From contig JAHHRN010000007.1 in NCBI GenBank assembly GCA_020025775.1, positions 80,369 to 144,368 of the forward strand: a DNA stretch of 64,000 nucleotides, read 5' to 3'. Made by a program: the position numbers and the translations under genes. Shown one piece after another: positions 8,394 to 16,799 of the stretch. Under the pieces are notes generated by a model. That model ran no database searches. It worked only from the letters and a program-made list of their open reading frames with translations, and was not told the DNA's origin. How positions within the stretch are numbered: position 1 is the first letter of the stretch; every line of letters begins with the position of its first letter. This DNA comes from Acutalibacter sp. GTDB lineage: Bacteria > Bacillota > Clostridia > Oscillospirales > Acutalibacteraceae.

Positions 8394-8543
8394 AGCTATT
8401 CTTCCTTTCCTGTCTTTCTATTATACGAAGATTTTTTGTGCTTGTAAAGGCGCAAATTTTTAAAAATCGCAAAATTTCCCAAGGATGATTTTGAAAGAAC
8501 GCCGTAAACTAAGAATACATCTTAAAAAAGGAGGATGAAAAAG

Positions 8544-8729
8544 ATGAACAGCTCTATGAGTAATGCCGCAAAGGCAGTCGGCGTAAGCTTAGCCGTAGGT
8601 TCTGCGGCTGCCGTTGTCGGTGGGATGATGAAAAACACCTCCACCAAGCGCAAGGTGAAGAAGACCGCGAAAAAGGCGGCAAATGTCATCACCAGCTTTG
8701 TGGATCAGTTACAGGCTTCCATGAAATAA
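8544..8729 (+). CDS. Small hypothetical protein with Gly/Ala helix and basic tail
   Basis: A 61-residue protein. An ATG at 8535 overlaps the AGGAGG site, so the ATG at 8544, 9 nt downstream, is preferred. It has an Ala/Gly/Val-rich stretch (KAVGVSLAVGSAAAVVGGMM) that could be a membrane helix, a Lys-rich segment (STKRKVKKTAKKAAN) and an amphipathic end (VITSFVDQLQASMK). YtxH-like small proteins have the same layout. A TTGAAA box about 17 nt before AATACA may be its promoter. Function unknown. Confidence 0.65.
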   Translation: MNSSMSNAAKAVGVSLAVGSAAAVVGGMMKNTSTKRKVKKTAKKAANVITSFVDQLQASMK

Positions 8730-8737
8730 AATGGACG

Positions 8738-8771
8738 GGGCGCTTTTCTGTTTCTCGATAGAAAAGCGCCT
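8738..8771 (+). terminator. Stem-loop between small gene and deacetylase
   Basis: GGCGCTTTTCT (8739-8749) pairs with AGAAAAGCGCC (8760-8770) around a 10-nt loop. No T run follows directly: the next bases form the GAGGAG ribosome site of the deacetylase. It may be an attenuator or leader hairpin rather than a full terminator. Confidence 0.5.
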
Positions 8772-8785
8772 CGAGGAGATTTTTT

Positions 8786-9733
8786 ATGAAAAAATATGTT
8801 TTAAAAATCATCGGACTTTGCCTTTGTACGGCTTTACTCTTTTGTTCTTGCTGCAAGGATAAGCGAATGGAAAGCCCCAAACAGATTCCCGATGAATCTA
8901 TTGTAGACTATCAGGACCCCATGCCCATGGCGGGTGAGAATCCAGCGCAAAAGGATGAACAGACCTATACGGGCTTTCCACCCTTGCCGCTGTTGGATTT
9001 TACGGTGCCCGACCCCGAAAACACAAGGGGACTTTCCACCGAAAAGCACGGCTACAGCTACGGCGTCTCCAAGGACGGCAAGCCGCACCAAACCTCGATT
9101 GAGAATCAAAAGTATTTTGAGGAAAAAGGCTTCAACGCCGTTTGCCTCGATACAAAATCTACCGAAAAGGTGCTGTATTTAACCTTCGATTGTGGTTATG
9201 AAAACGGCTACACCGCGAAGATTTTGGATACTTTGCGCGAAAAGGGCGTGCCGGCGGCATTTTTCTGCACGCTTCCACAGGTGAAAGACTACCCCGACCT
9301 CATTGCCCGTATGATTCAAGAAGGGCATATTGTCGGCAACCATTCCGTAAAGCATCCGTCCTTCCCGAAGCTCACAAGGCTCGAAATGGCACAGGAAATC
9401 AAGGGTATGGATGATTATTTGCGCACGCATTTCGGCTACAGCGCGCCGTTTTTCCGCTTCCCCATGGGCGAATATTCCGATTGCGCCCTCGATTTGGTCG
9501 GCTCGCTCGGCTTTAAATGTGTCTTTTGGTCCTCCGCCTACGCGGATTGGGATTTAGACAAGCAAAAAGGCGAGGAGTATGCGTTTCAAACCGTTACGGC
9601 TCGCATTCACCCCGGTGCAGTACTGCTTTTGCATTCCGTTTCTCCCGATAACGCCCACGCCTTGGGCAGAATTATTGACTGGGCAAGAAACGAAGGCTAT
9701 ACCTTTAAATCCCTTGCCGAAATGCCGGCATAA
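8786..9733 (+). CDS. PdaA-like polysaccharide deacetylase (lipoprotein)
   Basis: A 315-residue protein with a lipoprotein signal (IIGLCLCTALLFCSCC), a linker, then a NodB-type carbohydrate esterase 4 domain. TFDCGYENGYTAKILD matches the PdaA form of motif 1 (TFDxGYE), NHSVKHPS gives the metal histidines, FFRFPMGEYS and VLLLHSV the later motifs. B. subtilis PdaA removes acetyl from N-acetylmuramic acid to make muramic delta-lactam in spore cortex, so a sporulation or wall-maturation role is likely. GAGGAG precedes the ATG. Confidence 0.88.
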   Translation: MKKYVLKIIGLCLCTALLFCSCCKDKRMESPKQIPDESIVDYQDPMPMAGENPAQKDEQTYTGFPPLPLLDFTVPDPENTRGLSTEKHGYSYGVSKDGKPHQTSIENQKYFEEKGFNAVCLDTKSTEKVLYLTFDCGYENGYTAKILDTLREKGVPAAFFCTLPQVKDYPDLIARMIQEGHIVGNHSVKHPSFPKLTRLEMAQEIKGMDDYLRTHFGYSAPFFRFPMGEYSDCALDLVGSLGFKCVFWSSAYADWDLDKQKGEEYAFQTVTARIHPGAVLLLHSVSPDNAHALGRIIDWARNEGYTFKSLAEMPA

Positions 9734-9737
9734 AAAT

Positions 9738-9774
9738 AAGGTGGAGACTTTAAAAGTCATCCACCTTGTTTTTT
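9738..9774. terminator. Bidirectional terminator
   Basis: AAGGTGGA...TCCACCTT with an inner GAC/GTC extension, followed by T runs in both directions. It serves the deacetylase (rightward) and the DUF4874/DUF4832 gene (leftward). Confidence 0.85.
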
Positions 9775-11107
9775 ATAGTGTAAACCAGTTGATATTATTT
9801 TCAAAGGTGCAGTCATTGGCAAAACGAATCCCCGAAAGCGCGGGGGCAGTAGGCTTTCGCAGGGCAAAACCAATAGCGACAGCCTCTTTAAAATCGCCCT
9901 CTGCTGTGAAGCGGTTTTCTGTTCCGCCGAGCAATGCCCTGTCTTGAAAATCAGAAAATAAAACGTGCTTTTTCATCTCATTATTATATTTTACATAGCA
10001 AGAAAGCGAAGAAAATCCGTAGGGAAGAGCGAATCCCTCGTTACAAAGCGTTAAAGTTAAACGATTTTCGGTAAAGGCAATTTCCTTTACTGAAATTAGA
10101 TAACCCAGATGATCGGCGAGATAATCAAAAACCGTTCTCTCTATTTCTTCTTGTTCGGAATTTTTAAAATATGTTGTGGAATAGGGGAGACCCAGCTCTA
10201 CAGATTGTGCCGTGGAAAGGGTTTCACCTTGCCAGCGAGACATATTATAAGCTTTCCCGTCCTCTATAAAATTGTGGGTCATGCTCAAGGTCGAAAGGTG
10301 TCGAAGTGCACAGCCTTTTAAAAATTCTAAGCCGTCAATCCACCCATTTTTATAGGAAGTGTCCTTGCCCCACGGCATTTCGCCGTCATTCAGCAATAAT
10401 GCGGATTCTTTTGAGAAATTTTGAAACTCTGGCGCATCCGGCGTGCTCCATTTGTGATAAACACCGACCAGATAATCATCGTGATAACCGATGCGGTCAA
10501 AGTTTTTGTGCGCGGGAATTTTCTTTTTCATATATTCACGCCGTACCTGCAAAGAAAGCCAGTCGGGCAGAATATCGGCAATCGCCGTAAGCAGTTTTTT
10601 CTTAGAATGAAAGTGTTTCGCTGTGTGCCATTCGCCCCAAGCACCGAAAAATCCTGCCTGAAGCACCAAAACCGTGTCTTTTGCGAGTGCTTCGTGTTCG
10701 GACATCCATTTGGAAATCTCTTCTAAATGCGCCTTTATTTGCTTTGTGGTAGGGCCTATCTTTCGATTGACCTCAAATTCATAAGCAAAACGTAAAACGG
10801 CGCGAAGTCCGCGGGCTTTGAGTCCCTCTAAATAGGTTTCCAGCTGTGCAAACGCCCTTTCGTCTAAAGGCTTTTTGCAGTATTCCGAAAGATAAACATA
10901 AACCTGCACTAAATGCACGGGATAGTCTTTATAAAGCGCTAGCTGTTCGTCTAAATAACCGAGCGGCGTTTTACCCTTGTGAAAGGTGACGGTGTCCGAG
11001 CCAAGACAAATATAGGCTTCTAAGCGAAAGCCGCGGTCTGGATTCTCCCGAAGCGACGAAAAAGCTTCGCCGTAAAGGGGAGAGGGATGAATTGTTTGTG
11101 TTGCCAT
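9773..11107 (-). CDS. DUF4874/DUF4832 domain protein, glycosidase-like
   Basis: A 444-residue protein starting at ATG 11107 (the open frame runs to 11137 but would enter a terminator). The first half reads as a TIM-barrel-like DUF4874 region (NPDRGFRLEAYI, VHLVQVYVYLSEYC, RAVLRFAYEFEVN, VLQAGFFGAWGEWHT) and the second as DUF4832, a beta-rich ligand-binding-like domain. The GAWGEWH block resembles glycoside hydrolase acid motifs, but no activity is established. No signal peptide is visible. It is a single-gene unit between two terminators. Confidence 0.75.
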   Translation of the reverse strand: MATQTIHPSPLYGEAFSSLRENPDRGFRLEAYICLGSDTVTFHKGKTPLGYLDEQLALYKDYPVHLVQVYVYLSEYCKKPLDERAFAQLETYLEGLKARGLRAVLRFAYEFEVNRKIGPTTKQIKAHLEEISKWMSEHEALAKDTVLVLQAGFFGAWGEWHTAKHFHSKKKLLTAIADILPDWLSLQVRREYMKKKIPAHKNFDRIGYHDDYLVGVYHKWSTPDAPEFQNFSKESALLLNDGEMPWGKDTSYKNGWIDGLEFLKGCALRHLSTLSMTHNFIEDGKAYNMSRWQGETLSTAQSVELGLPYSTTYFKNSEQEEIERTVFDYLADHLGYLISVKEIAFTENRLTLTLCNEGFALPYGFSSLSCYVKYNNEMKKHVLFSDFQDRALLGGTENRFTAEGDFKEAVAIGFALRKPTAPALSGIRFANDCTFENNINWFTL

Positions 11108-11125
11108 GATTGTGCCCTTTCTTAA

Positions 11126-11165
11126 TAAAAAAAGCATCTTGCAAAATACAAGATGCTTTTTAAAC
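11126..11165 (-). terminator. Terminator of the M28 peptidase gene
   Basis: AAAAAGCATCTTG pairs with CAAGATGCTTTTT, with a T run on the reverse strand, 15 nt beyond the peptidase stop. Confidence 0.85.
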
Positions 11166-11179
11166 CTTCGGATTTTAGA

Positions 11180-12418
11180 TTACTGCTTAGCGCCGTTATC
11201 AAACATCTCAAGAGCCTTAACGCTGGCTGCGAAGCAACCTGCAAGACCTTCGAGGTTCATGTTGTCATAGGTATCGCGGCGGGTGTGGTAGTAGTCTTCC
11301 AATTTGTGGTTAAGACCGGTAACGCCAGTAGCTCTGAAGCCTGCCTGTGCAAAAGCTGCGGAGTCTGTTGCACCACCGAGAGGCGGAACCCAACCCTTTT
11401 TGCAGGGAACGCCAGCTTCTTTTGCGGCTTCCATGAAGAGGTCGGAAACGTCCTTATCTGCCTTAACGGAACCGTTGAGGTCGCGGTAGTTGGTCATTAA
11501 GTATTTCGGATCGTGAATGGTATCATAGGAGAAAATGAAGGTCGGAACGTCATCAAATTCGCCCTTATGCGCTTCACACCATGCCTTAGCGCCTCTAAGA
11601 CCTGCTTCTTCGGAGCCGGTTAAGATAACGCCGATTTCGGTGTTTTCAAATTCAATGCCTTCATCCTGTAACATTTTGAGAATAGCGATACCTATGTAGC
11701 AACCGGAAAGGTTGTCGTTAGCACCGTCAACCACACGCTTTTTGTTCCACATCCAGTAAAGACCAACGAGGAAAGGAACGAAGAGAAGACCCCAAAGTGC
11801 GGCTGTGCAGAGGGGAGAAGTCTTGTCAATTACACCAAACACGCCGTTCTGGCTGATGCTGATGCAAGAAAGAACAAGATAGTAAATAGCGCCGATAGCG
11901 CAGATGATGGCGTGGCCTTCAAAGCCAACACCGCCGAGTGCGTAGTTTACGGGCCATTCCCAAGCAGCATCGGGGTGACCGTTGAAGAAAATACGGCGTT
12001 TTACTTCGCCTGTGCAGGATTTCACAGCGGTAACGTTGTGACCTGTTTTTTCCGGGAAGAAACGGTCAACAAATTTCTTGTAGATGCCGAACTGTAAGAA
12101 AACAATTACAAGACCGGCTACAATTAAAAGTACGGAAAGCAGCGGTGCAAAAAAGAAGAGTGCGATTGCTGCTAAAACGAAAGAAATGGTAAAGTAAATC
12201 CAGCCATAGAAAGAACCGGGATTTTCTTTAAATGATTCTACGTCTGCTCTCTCACAGCCGCAGTCCTTTTTCAGAACCTTTGCCATGTACTCGCAAGCCT
12301 GCTGTTCACCCTTAGAACCGGGTGCACGCTTTTCAAATTTTTTGCAAATATATGTAATTTCTTTTAACATATATTTCGCAGCCATGTCTTTTTTTTCGAT
12401 GATTTTTTGTAAATCCAT
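11180..12418 (-). CDS. M28-family metallopeptidase with internal membrane segments
   Basis: A 412-residue protein; ATG 12418 is chosen because AAAGGGGG lies 7-8 nt upstream. Zinc-binding blocks of M28 aminopeptidases are present in order: NGHPDAAWEWP, DGANDNLSGC, TGSEEAGLRGAKAW, SYDTIHDP and, near the end, TGLNHKLEDYYHTRRDT. Two hydrophobic pairs interrupt it: about residues 71-112 (YFTISFVLAAIALFFFAPLL, VLLIVAGLVIVFLQF) and about 165-215 (IICAIGAIYYLVLSC, ALWGLLFVPFLVGLYW). It is thus a membrane-embedded peptidase rather than a secreted one. Substrate unknown. Confidence 0.82.
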   Translation of the reverse strand: MDLQKIIEKKDMAAKYMLKEITYICKKFEKRAPGSKGEQQACEYMAKVLKKDCGCERADVESFKENPGSFYGWIYFTISFVLAAIALFFFAPLLSVLLIVAGLVIVFLQFGIYKKFVDRFFPEKTGHNVTAVKSCTGEVKRRIFFNGHPDAAWEWPVNYALGGVGFEGHAIICAIGAIYYLVLSCISISQNGVFGVIDKTSPLCTAALWGLLFVPFLVGLYWMWNKKRVVDGANDNLSGCYIGIAILKMLQDEGIEFENTEIGVILTGSEEAGLRGAKAWCEAHKGEFDDVPTFIFSYDTIHDPKYLMTNYRDLNGSVKADKDVSDLFMEAAKEAGVPCKKGWVPPLGGATDSAAFAQAGFRATGVTGLNHKLEDYYHTRRDTYDNMNLEGLAGCFAASVKALEMFDNGAKQ

Positions 12419-12596
12419 AAAACGTCCCCCTTTAATATTAGACATTATGTATACTGTATCACACTACCACCCACAACTTATGAATAAATAATGAATAAGA
12501 TATTAACAAAACGTGAATAAAGGGGAAGAAAGGTCCTCGAAGAGTCAATAAAAAACACTTGACACAGGATTTGTTCAAAAGAAAAAAGAGGACGGC

Positions 12597-12845
12597 TCAA
12601 AGCAGAGCGTCCTCTATAGCATCTTTAAAATGAATAGGCTCTAATTCCTCTTCTGTACAAAGCTTTGCAAATTGGTGTGCAGATTTTTTATCTGTAAATA
12701 CATCATGATATTTCGAAAGTAGAACGAAACGCCCTCCCGACGTCTCATATAGTGCAATTCCGTATGCTGAATAAGTTCCGAAGTCGTCTGAATAGCCTTC
12801 TTCCTCAAGAACTTTGTACAGATAGCGCATCGAAGCAATCCTCAT
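12597..12845 (-). CDS. Small hypothetical protein (DUF6514-like)
   Basis: An 82-residue protein (ATG 12845, or ATG 12830 with AGGA 9 nt upstream). The middle reads YSAYGIALYETSGGRFVLLSKYHDVFTDKKSAHQFAKLC, ending in an acidic tail. This looks like the small DUF6514-type proteins of Clostridia, an assignment made from memory. It overlaps the end of the HTH gene upstream by 26-41 bases and is surely co-expressed with it. Confidence 0.65.
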   Translation of the reverse strand: MRIASMRYLYKVLEEEGYSDDFGTYSAYGIALYETSGGRFVLLSKYHDVFTDKKSAHQFAKLCTEEELEPIHFKDAIEDALL

Positions 12846-13044
12846 CTTTTAGGATATCTAGGCTGAAGTGCATGACTTCTGCAATGCGAACGGCATTGCT
12901 GAGTTTAGGATCCGTTTTTCCAAGCTCCAAGCTTTGATAGTGACGCAAGGAAATATGGCAGAGTTCCGCAGCTTCTAGCTGCGTTAGCTTTTGCTCTGTT
13001 CGGCTCTTATAAAGCATTTTAGCAAAACATATGGCTACAGACAT
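12805..13044 (-). CDS. Small helix-turn-helix protein
   Basis: A 79-residue XRE-like protein: FAKMLYKSRTEQKLTQLEAAELCHISLRHYQSLELGKTDPKLSNAVRIAEVMHFSLDILK. The helix-turn-helix fills nearly the whole protein, leaving only an acidic tail. The pairing with a small overlapping downstream gene recalls two-gene regulatory cassettes, but neither gene has toxin or antitoxin hallmarks that I recognise. Confidence 0.7.
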   Translation of the reverse strand: MSVAICFAKMLYKSRTEQKLTQLEAAELCHISLRHYQSLELGKTDPKLSNAVRIAEVMHFSLDILKDEDCFDALSVQSS

Positions 13045-13212
13045 TTTTTGTATCTCCCTTCGAACTAGTATATTTTATCCTATATGAAAATAGGTTTAAA
13101 CGCTGTCTAGTTCCTATTGTAGAAAAAGTATAAAATATATATAATATGTCATAAAAAAACACATAATATTCACGAAAAATTCCCTAAAATGGGCCTTATT
13201 TTCAAAATAAAA

Positions 13213-13244
13213 CCGATATAACACATTTTTTTGTGCTATATCGG
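13213..13244 (-). terminator. Terminator of the acyl-CoA synthetase gene
   Basis: A 13-bp stem CCGATATAACACA/TGTGCTATATCGG (one mismatched pair) followed on the reverse strand by TTTTATTTT, 20 nt after the synthetase stop. Confidence 0.75.
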
Positions 13245-13264
13245 CAAAAAAGTAATACAAAAGT

Positions 13265-14848
13265 TTAAACAATAGGCTCCTGTACTCTTTTGATTTTCGC
13301 GCTTGTAGTTTTTTGAAATGGTACTTCACGACGCTTGATTTTGCGAATGTGTTTGTAATTTGGTAAAGTATCGTTGATTTTTTCTATCTCGGCGCGGAGC
13401 ATTTCGGGTGTAATCTCCGGAGATTCCTGCTCTATGTAAATCTCCGCGGTGATTGCGTGATTTTCATCATATACCAAAGCTTCCGAAACAAAGGGAATTT
13501 TATAAATCATGGCCTCCAGCTCCTCGGCGGAAACATTTTCGCCGTTTGAGAGGAGAATTAAATTCTTCTTTCTGCCGGTGATGAAGAGGAAGTTGTCCGC
13601 ATCCACCCTGCCTAAATCGCCGGTTTTGAACCAGCCGTCCTGGAAGGATTCGGCAGTGGCTTCGGGGTCATTGTAATAACCCGTGGAAACGGAAACGCCG
13701 TGCGCCCAGATTTCCCCGTCTACAATTTTGACTTCACATTCCGGCACAATTTTGCCGACGGAATTCGGACGGTGATAGTAATCAAAATTCACAGAAAGAA
13801 GCGGAGAGCATTCCGTAAGCCCGTAGCCCTGAAACAGATTGATGCCGATGCTGTTGAATTTGGCAATTAAATCTTCTTCTAAGGGTGCGCCACCGCACAT
13901 GAGGGTTTTCAGTCTGCCGCCGAGTGCCGCACGAATCTCCTTTAAAAAGAGACCGCTTAAATCCATGTGATGACGGTAGAAAAAGAGGTTAATTTTTGTG
14001 AATCTATAGAACTGTTTTTCTTTCTTTTGCTTCTTAACATTTTTTTCAATGCGCTTAAACAGTTTTTCGGCGAGCATCGGCACAATGAACATAAGCGTCG
14101 GTGCATATTCCTGCATTTCCTTTTGCACATAACGAATGCCGGAGCAAAGACAAATGGTAACGCCGGCGGAAAGCATGCCTAAAATAGTGCAGGTGAGTTC
14201 ATAGGTGTGATTAAAGGGGAGCACCGATAAAATGACATCCTTGCCGTGCTCTACCTGTACCGCACCGAGCCCCTGCCAAACATTCGAGGCAAGATTTCTT
14301 TGCGTGAGCATAACACCCTTGCTTGTGCCGGTGGTGCCGGAGGTGAATACAATTTCAAATAAAGCGTCGGGGTCAATTTCGGGTAAGGAAAGCTCTACGG
14401 CGGGAGATGCAGTTAAAGTCTGCATGGAAACGCCGAAAACATCGCTGCCCTCTAAAACGGCATCGGCTTTTTTCTGCGAAGCTTCATCGTAAACGAGGCA
14501 GTCCACATCGGATTTTTGTAAAAGGTCTTTCAAATCCGCAGAGGAAAGCTTGCGGTCTAAGGGAACAATTACAAGACCGGCAAAAGCCGCGGAAAGATAA
14601 GTGACAATCCATTCGTAAGAGGAAGGCCCTAAAACAGCCACATGACGGATTTCTTTCGGCTGGGTGAGCAGAAGCTTTGCAAAATGCATAACATCCGCTA
14701 ACAGCTCGGTATAGGTTTTTTGAAACGGGACTTTGTTACGCTTGAATCGAATGGCGACAGAATCCCCATAATGCGCAGCGGAGCTTTCCACAAGCTCTTT
14801 CAGAGAAGCGGTTCTTTCGTTCTCATAAAATGCGTAGTTTTCTTTCAT
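13265..14848 (-). CDS. AMP-binding long-chain acyl-CoA synthetase-like ligase
   Basis: A 527-residue ANL-superfamily adenylating enzyme. VFTSGTTGTSKGVMLTQRN is the P-loop-like A3 motif, GYGLTECSPLLSVN the A5 motif, GWFKTGDLGRVDADNFLFITGRKKNLI the A7/A8 hinge; the C-terminal domain has the lysine region KTTSAKIKR. It is FadD-like and would activate a fatty or other carboxylic acid with ATP and CoA or an acyl carrier. It stands alone with its own terminator, so the substrate is open. Confidence 0.88.
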   Translation of the reverse strand: MKENYAFYENERTASLKELVESSAAHYGDSVAIRFKRNKVPFQKTYTELLADVMHFAKLLLTQPKEIRHVAVLGPSSYEWIVTYLSAAFAGLVIVPLDRKLSSADLKDLLQKSDVDCLVYDEASQKKADAVLEGSDVFGVSMQTLTASPAVELSLPEIDPDALFEIVFTSGTTGTSKGVMLTQRNLASNVWQGLGAVQVEHGKDVILSVLPFNHTYELTCTILGMLSAGVTICLCSGIRYVQKEMQEYAPTLMFIVPMLAEKLFKRIEKNVKKQKKEKQFYRFTKINLFFYRHHMDLSGLFLKEIRAALGGRLKTLMCGGAPLEEDLIAKFNSIGINLFQGYGLTECSPLLSVNFDYYHRPNSVGKIVPECEVKIVDGEIWAHGVSVSTGYYNDPEATAESFQDGWFKTGDLGRVDADNFLFITGRKKNLILLSNGENVSAEELEAMIYKIPFVSEALVYDENHAITAEIYIEQESPEITPEMLRAEIEKINDTLPNYKHIRKIKRREVPFQKTTSAKIKRVQEPIV

Positions 14849-15080
14849 GTAATAAACGATCCTTTTGGGCTACAGTGCCCGTTATTTTGTTTACAGGTTG
14901 CGTAAAAGTGTTAAAAAACACACATCATAAAGCATAGTTTTTCTTTGTGGAAGCATAGTGACAAAAATTAGAACATTTTGTAAACTTTGTGCTTCTAAAA
15001 TCACCCGCGAAAAAGAAAATTTTTAACTTGACGGTGAGATTTTGAAATGCTATTATTAAGAAAAAAGGGAGCGTGATTTT

Positions 15081-15761
15081 GTGAGATATGAAATTTTCGG
15101 CGATACTCTTCCGGCAGTGTCCTGCTATTTAGAAGCCAATGAATCCATGATTACAGAGCGTGGCTCTATGTCTTGGATGACCCCGAATATGAAGATGGAA
15201 ACCACCACCAACGGTGGCATCGGTAAAGTATTCGGCAGAATGTTCAGTGGCGAAGCACTTTTCCAAAATCGTTATACGGCGATGGGCAGCAGAGGTATGA
15301 TTACCTTCGCTTCTTCCTTCCCCGGCAATATTACCGCATTTCAGATTACACCGCAGTGCCCCATGATTGTGCAGAAGAGCGGCTTTTTAGCTTCGGAATC
15401 CACCGTGGAGCTCTCTATCTTTTTCCAAAAGAAATTCGGCTCCGGCATTTTCGGTGGTGAGGGCTTCATCATGCAGAAGCTTTCCGGCAACGGTATAGCC
15501 TTTGTAGAATTCGACGGTAACGTGGTCGAATATGAACTCGCGCCAGGTCAGCAGCTGATTGTGGATACAGGCTATGTTGCGGCAATGACCGCCAGCTGTT
15601 CCATGGATATTCAAACCGTACCCGGTGTGAAAAATATGCTGTTCGGCGGTGAAGGCGTATTCAATACCGTGATTACAGGCCCTGGTAAGGTTTACTTACA
15701 AACCATGCCGATTCCGCAGGTAGCCGGTGCTTTAAGACCCTACTTCCCTTCGGGCAACTGA
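15081..15761 (+). CDS. AIM24 / TIGR00266 family protein
   Basis: A 226-residue beta-rich protein starting with GTG after AAAGGGAG. It matches the AIM24/TIGR00266 family: VSCYLEANESMITERGSMSWMTPNMKMETTTNGG, an FFGGEGF-type loop (GSGIFGGEGFIMQKLSGNG), VDTGYVAAMTASCSMDIQTVPGVKNMLFGGEGVFNTVITGPGKVYLQTMP. Each of these repeats is a family hallmark. The family forms a double beta-roll of unknown biochemical role. It sits alone between terminators. Confidence 0.88.
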   Translation: MRYEIFGDTLPAVSCYLEANESMITERGSMSWMTPNMKMETTTNGGIGKVFGRMFSGEALFQNRYTAMGSRGMITFASSFPGNITAFQITPQCPMIVQKSGFLASESTVELSIFFQKKFGSGIFGGEGFIMQKLSGNGIAFVEFDGNVVEYELAPGQQLIVDTGYVAAMTASCSMDIQTVPGVKNMLFGGEGVFNTVITGPGKVYLQTMPIPQVAGALRPYFPSGN

Positions 15762-15776
15762 GAAAAGACTTGATAA

Positions 15777-15812
15777 AATCCCTCTGTATTTGGACACAGA
15801 GGGATTTTTTGT
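15777..15812 (+). terminator. Terminator after the AIM24-family gene
   Basis: AAATCCCTCTGT pairs with ACAGAGGGATTT, followed by a T run. Confidence 0.9.
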
Positions 15813-15922
15813 TCCCTTTTTGCCTGTTATTATAACAAATTATAAGGATAAAATCAAATTGAAATCCTAGAAACTACGGTTATTTATGTACCTTTCTTTT
15901 CCTCTTTTTCGATTAAAAAAAC

Positions 15923-15950
15923 AAAAGACACACCGAAAGTGTGTCTTTTA
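15923..15950 (-). terminator. Terminator of the ABC importer operon
   Basis: AAAAGACACAC-CGAAA-GTGTGTCTTTT, with a GTTTTTTT tail on the reverse strand, about 55 nt after the ATPase stop. Confidence 0.85.
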
Positions 15951-16004
15951 TTTTTGGAAACCCGCAGAACAGAGCTCTGCCGGCTTTGCTATATGAAGAT
16001 TTTT

Positions 16005-16799
16005 TTAAGAAAGTAAAACCGCGTCGGTTTCTTCCTGCACACCGGCAACCTCGGCAAATTTTTGCAGAAGCTGGGTTTTGGTAAGCTTCTTCTTTTCCTC
16101 GCCACTGATGTCTAAAATAATCTTTCCGGCATTCATCATAATGAGACGGTTGCCGTGGCGAATGGCGTCATGCATATTGTGGGTAATCATCATGGCGGTA
16201 AGGCCGTTTTCCTGCACAATCGCGTCGGAAAGCTCTAAGACTTTCGCGGCTGTTGCAGGGTCAAGCGCCGCGGTATGCTCATCTAAAAGCAAGAGCTTCG
16301 GCTTTTGTAGAGAAGCCATTAAAAGGGTGAGTGCCTGTCTTTGACCGCCGGAAAGTAAGCCTACCTTCGCGGTCATACGGTCCTCTAATCCGAGTCCCAG
16401 TCTTTCTAATTTCTCTCTGTAAAGGGCTTTTTCCTTTTTGGTTACGCCCCAGGAAAGCCCTCTTTTTTGTCCGCGACGAGCGGCGAGCGCCAGATTCTCG
16501 ATGATTTGCATATCCGGCACAGTGCCGAGCATCGGGTCTTGGAATACGCGACCGATGAATTTTGCACGTTTGTGCTCGGGAAGTCCTGTCACATTTGTGC
16601 CGTCAATGGTGATGGAGCCTTCATCAATCGGCCAAACACCGGCAACCGCATTCAGCATCGTGGATTTTCCGGCGCCGTTTCCGCCGATAACGGTGACAAA
16701 ATCACCGGGGTTTAAATGTAGGCTTAAATTGGAAAGGGCAGTTTTTTCATTGATTGTACCGGGGTAAAATGTTTTGGAAACATTGGAAAGTTCAAGCAT
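16005..16799 (-). CDS. ABC transporter ATP-binding protein (TrpZ-type)
   Basis: A 264-residue ATPase: Walker A GGNGAGKST, signature LSGGQRQALTLLMA, Walker B LLLLDEHTAALD, switch His in MMITHNMHD. ATG 16799 is chosen because AAAGGAGG lies 7 nt upstream and it overlaps the permease stop by 8 bases; the open frame extends 29 codons further without a ribosome site. With the permease and binding protein upstream it forms an importer like TrpXYZ, proposed in other Firmicutes to take up tryptophan or tyrosine. Energises import at the inner face of the membrane. Confidence 0.9.
   Translation of the reverse strand: MLELSNVSKTFYPGTINEKTALSNLSLHLNPGDFVTVIGGNGAGKSTMLNAVAGVWPIDEGSITIDGTNVTGLPEHKRAKFIGRVFQDPMLGTVPDMQIIENLALAARRGQKRGLSWGVTKKEKALYREKLERLGLGLEDRMTAKVGLLSGGQRQALTLLMASLQKPKLLLLDEHTAALDPATAAKVLELSDAIVQENGLTAMMITHNMHDAIRHGNRLIMMNAGKIILDISGEEKKKLTKTQLLQKFAEVAGVQEETDAVLLS

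Noticed and set aside
8938..9182. Rightward 82-codon frame within the PdaA-like gene
   Set aside because: It is an out-of-frame shadow of the deacetylase, whose signal peptide and TFDCGYENG motif set the frame.
12597..13044. Toxin-antitoxin pair
   Set aside because: Two small overlapping genes, one with a helix-turn-helix, suggest it, but the second has no toxin motif and the regulator is upstream of a DUF6514-like protein; there is no positive evidence.
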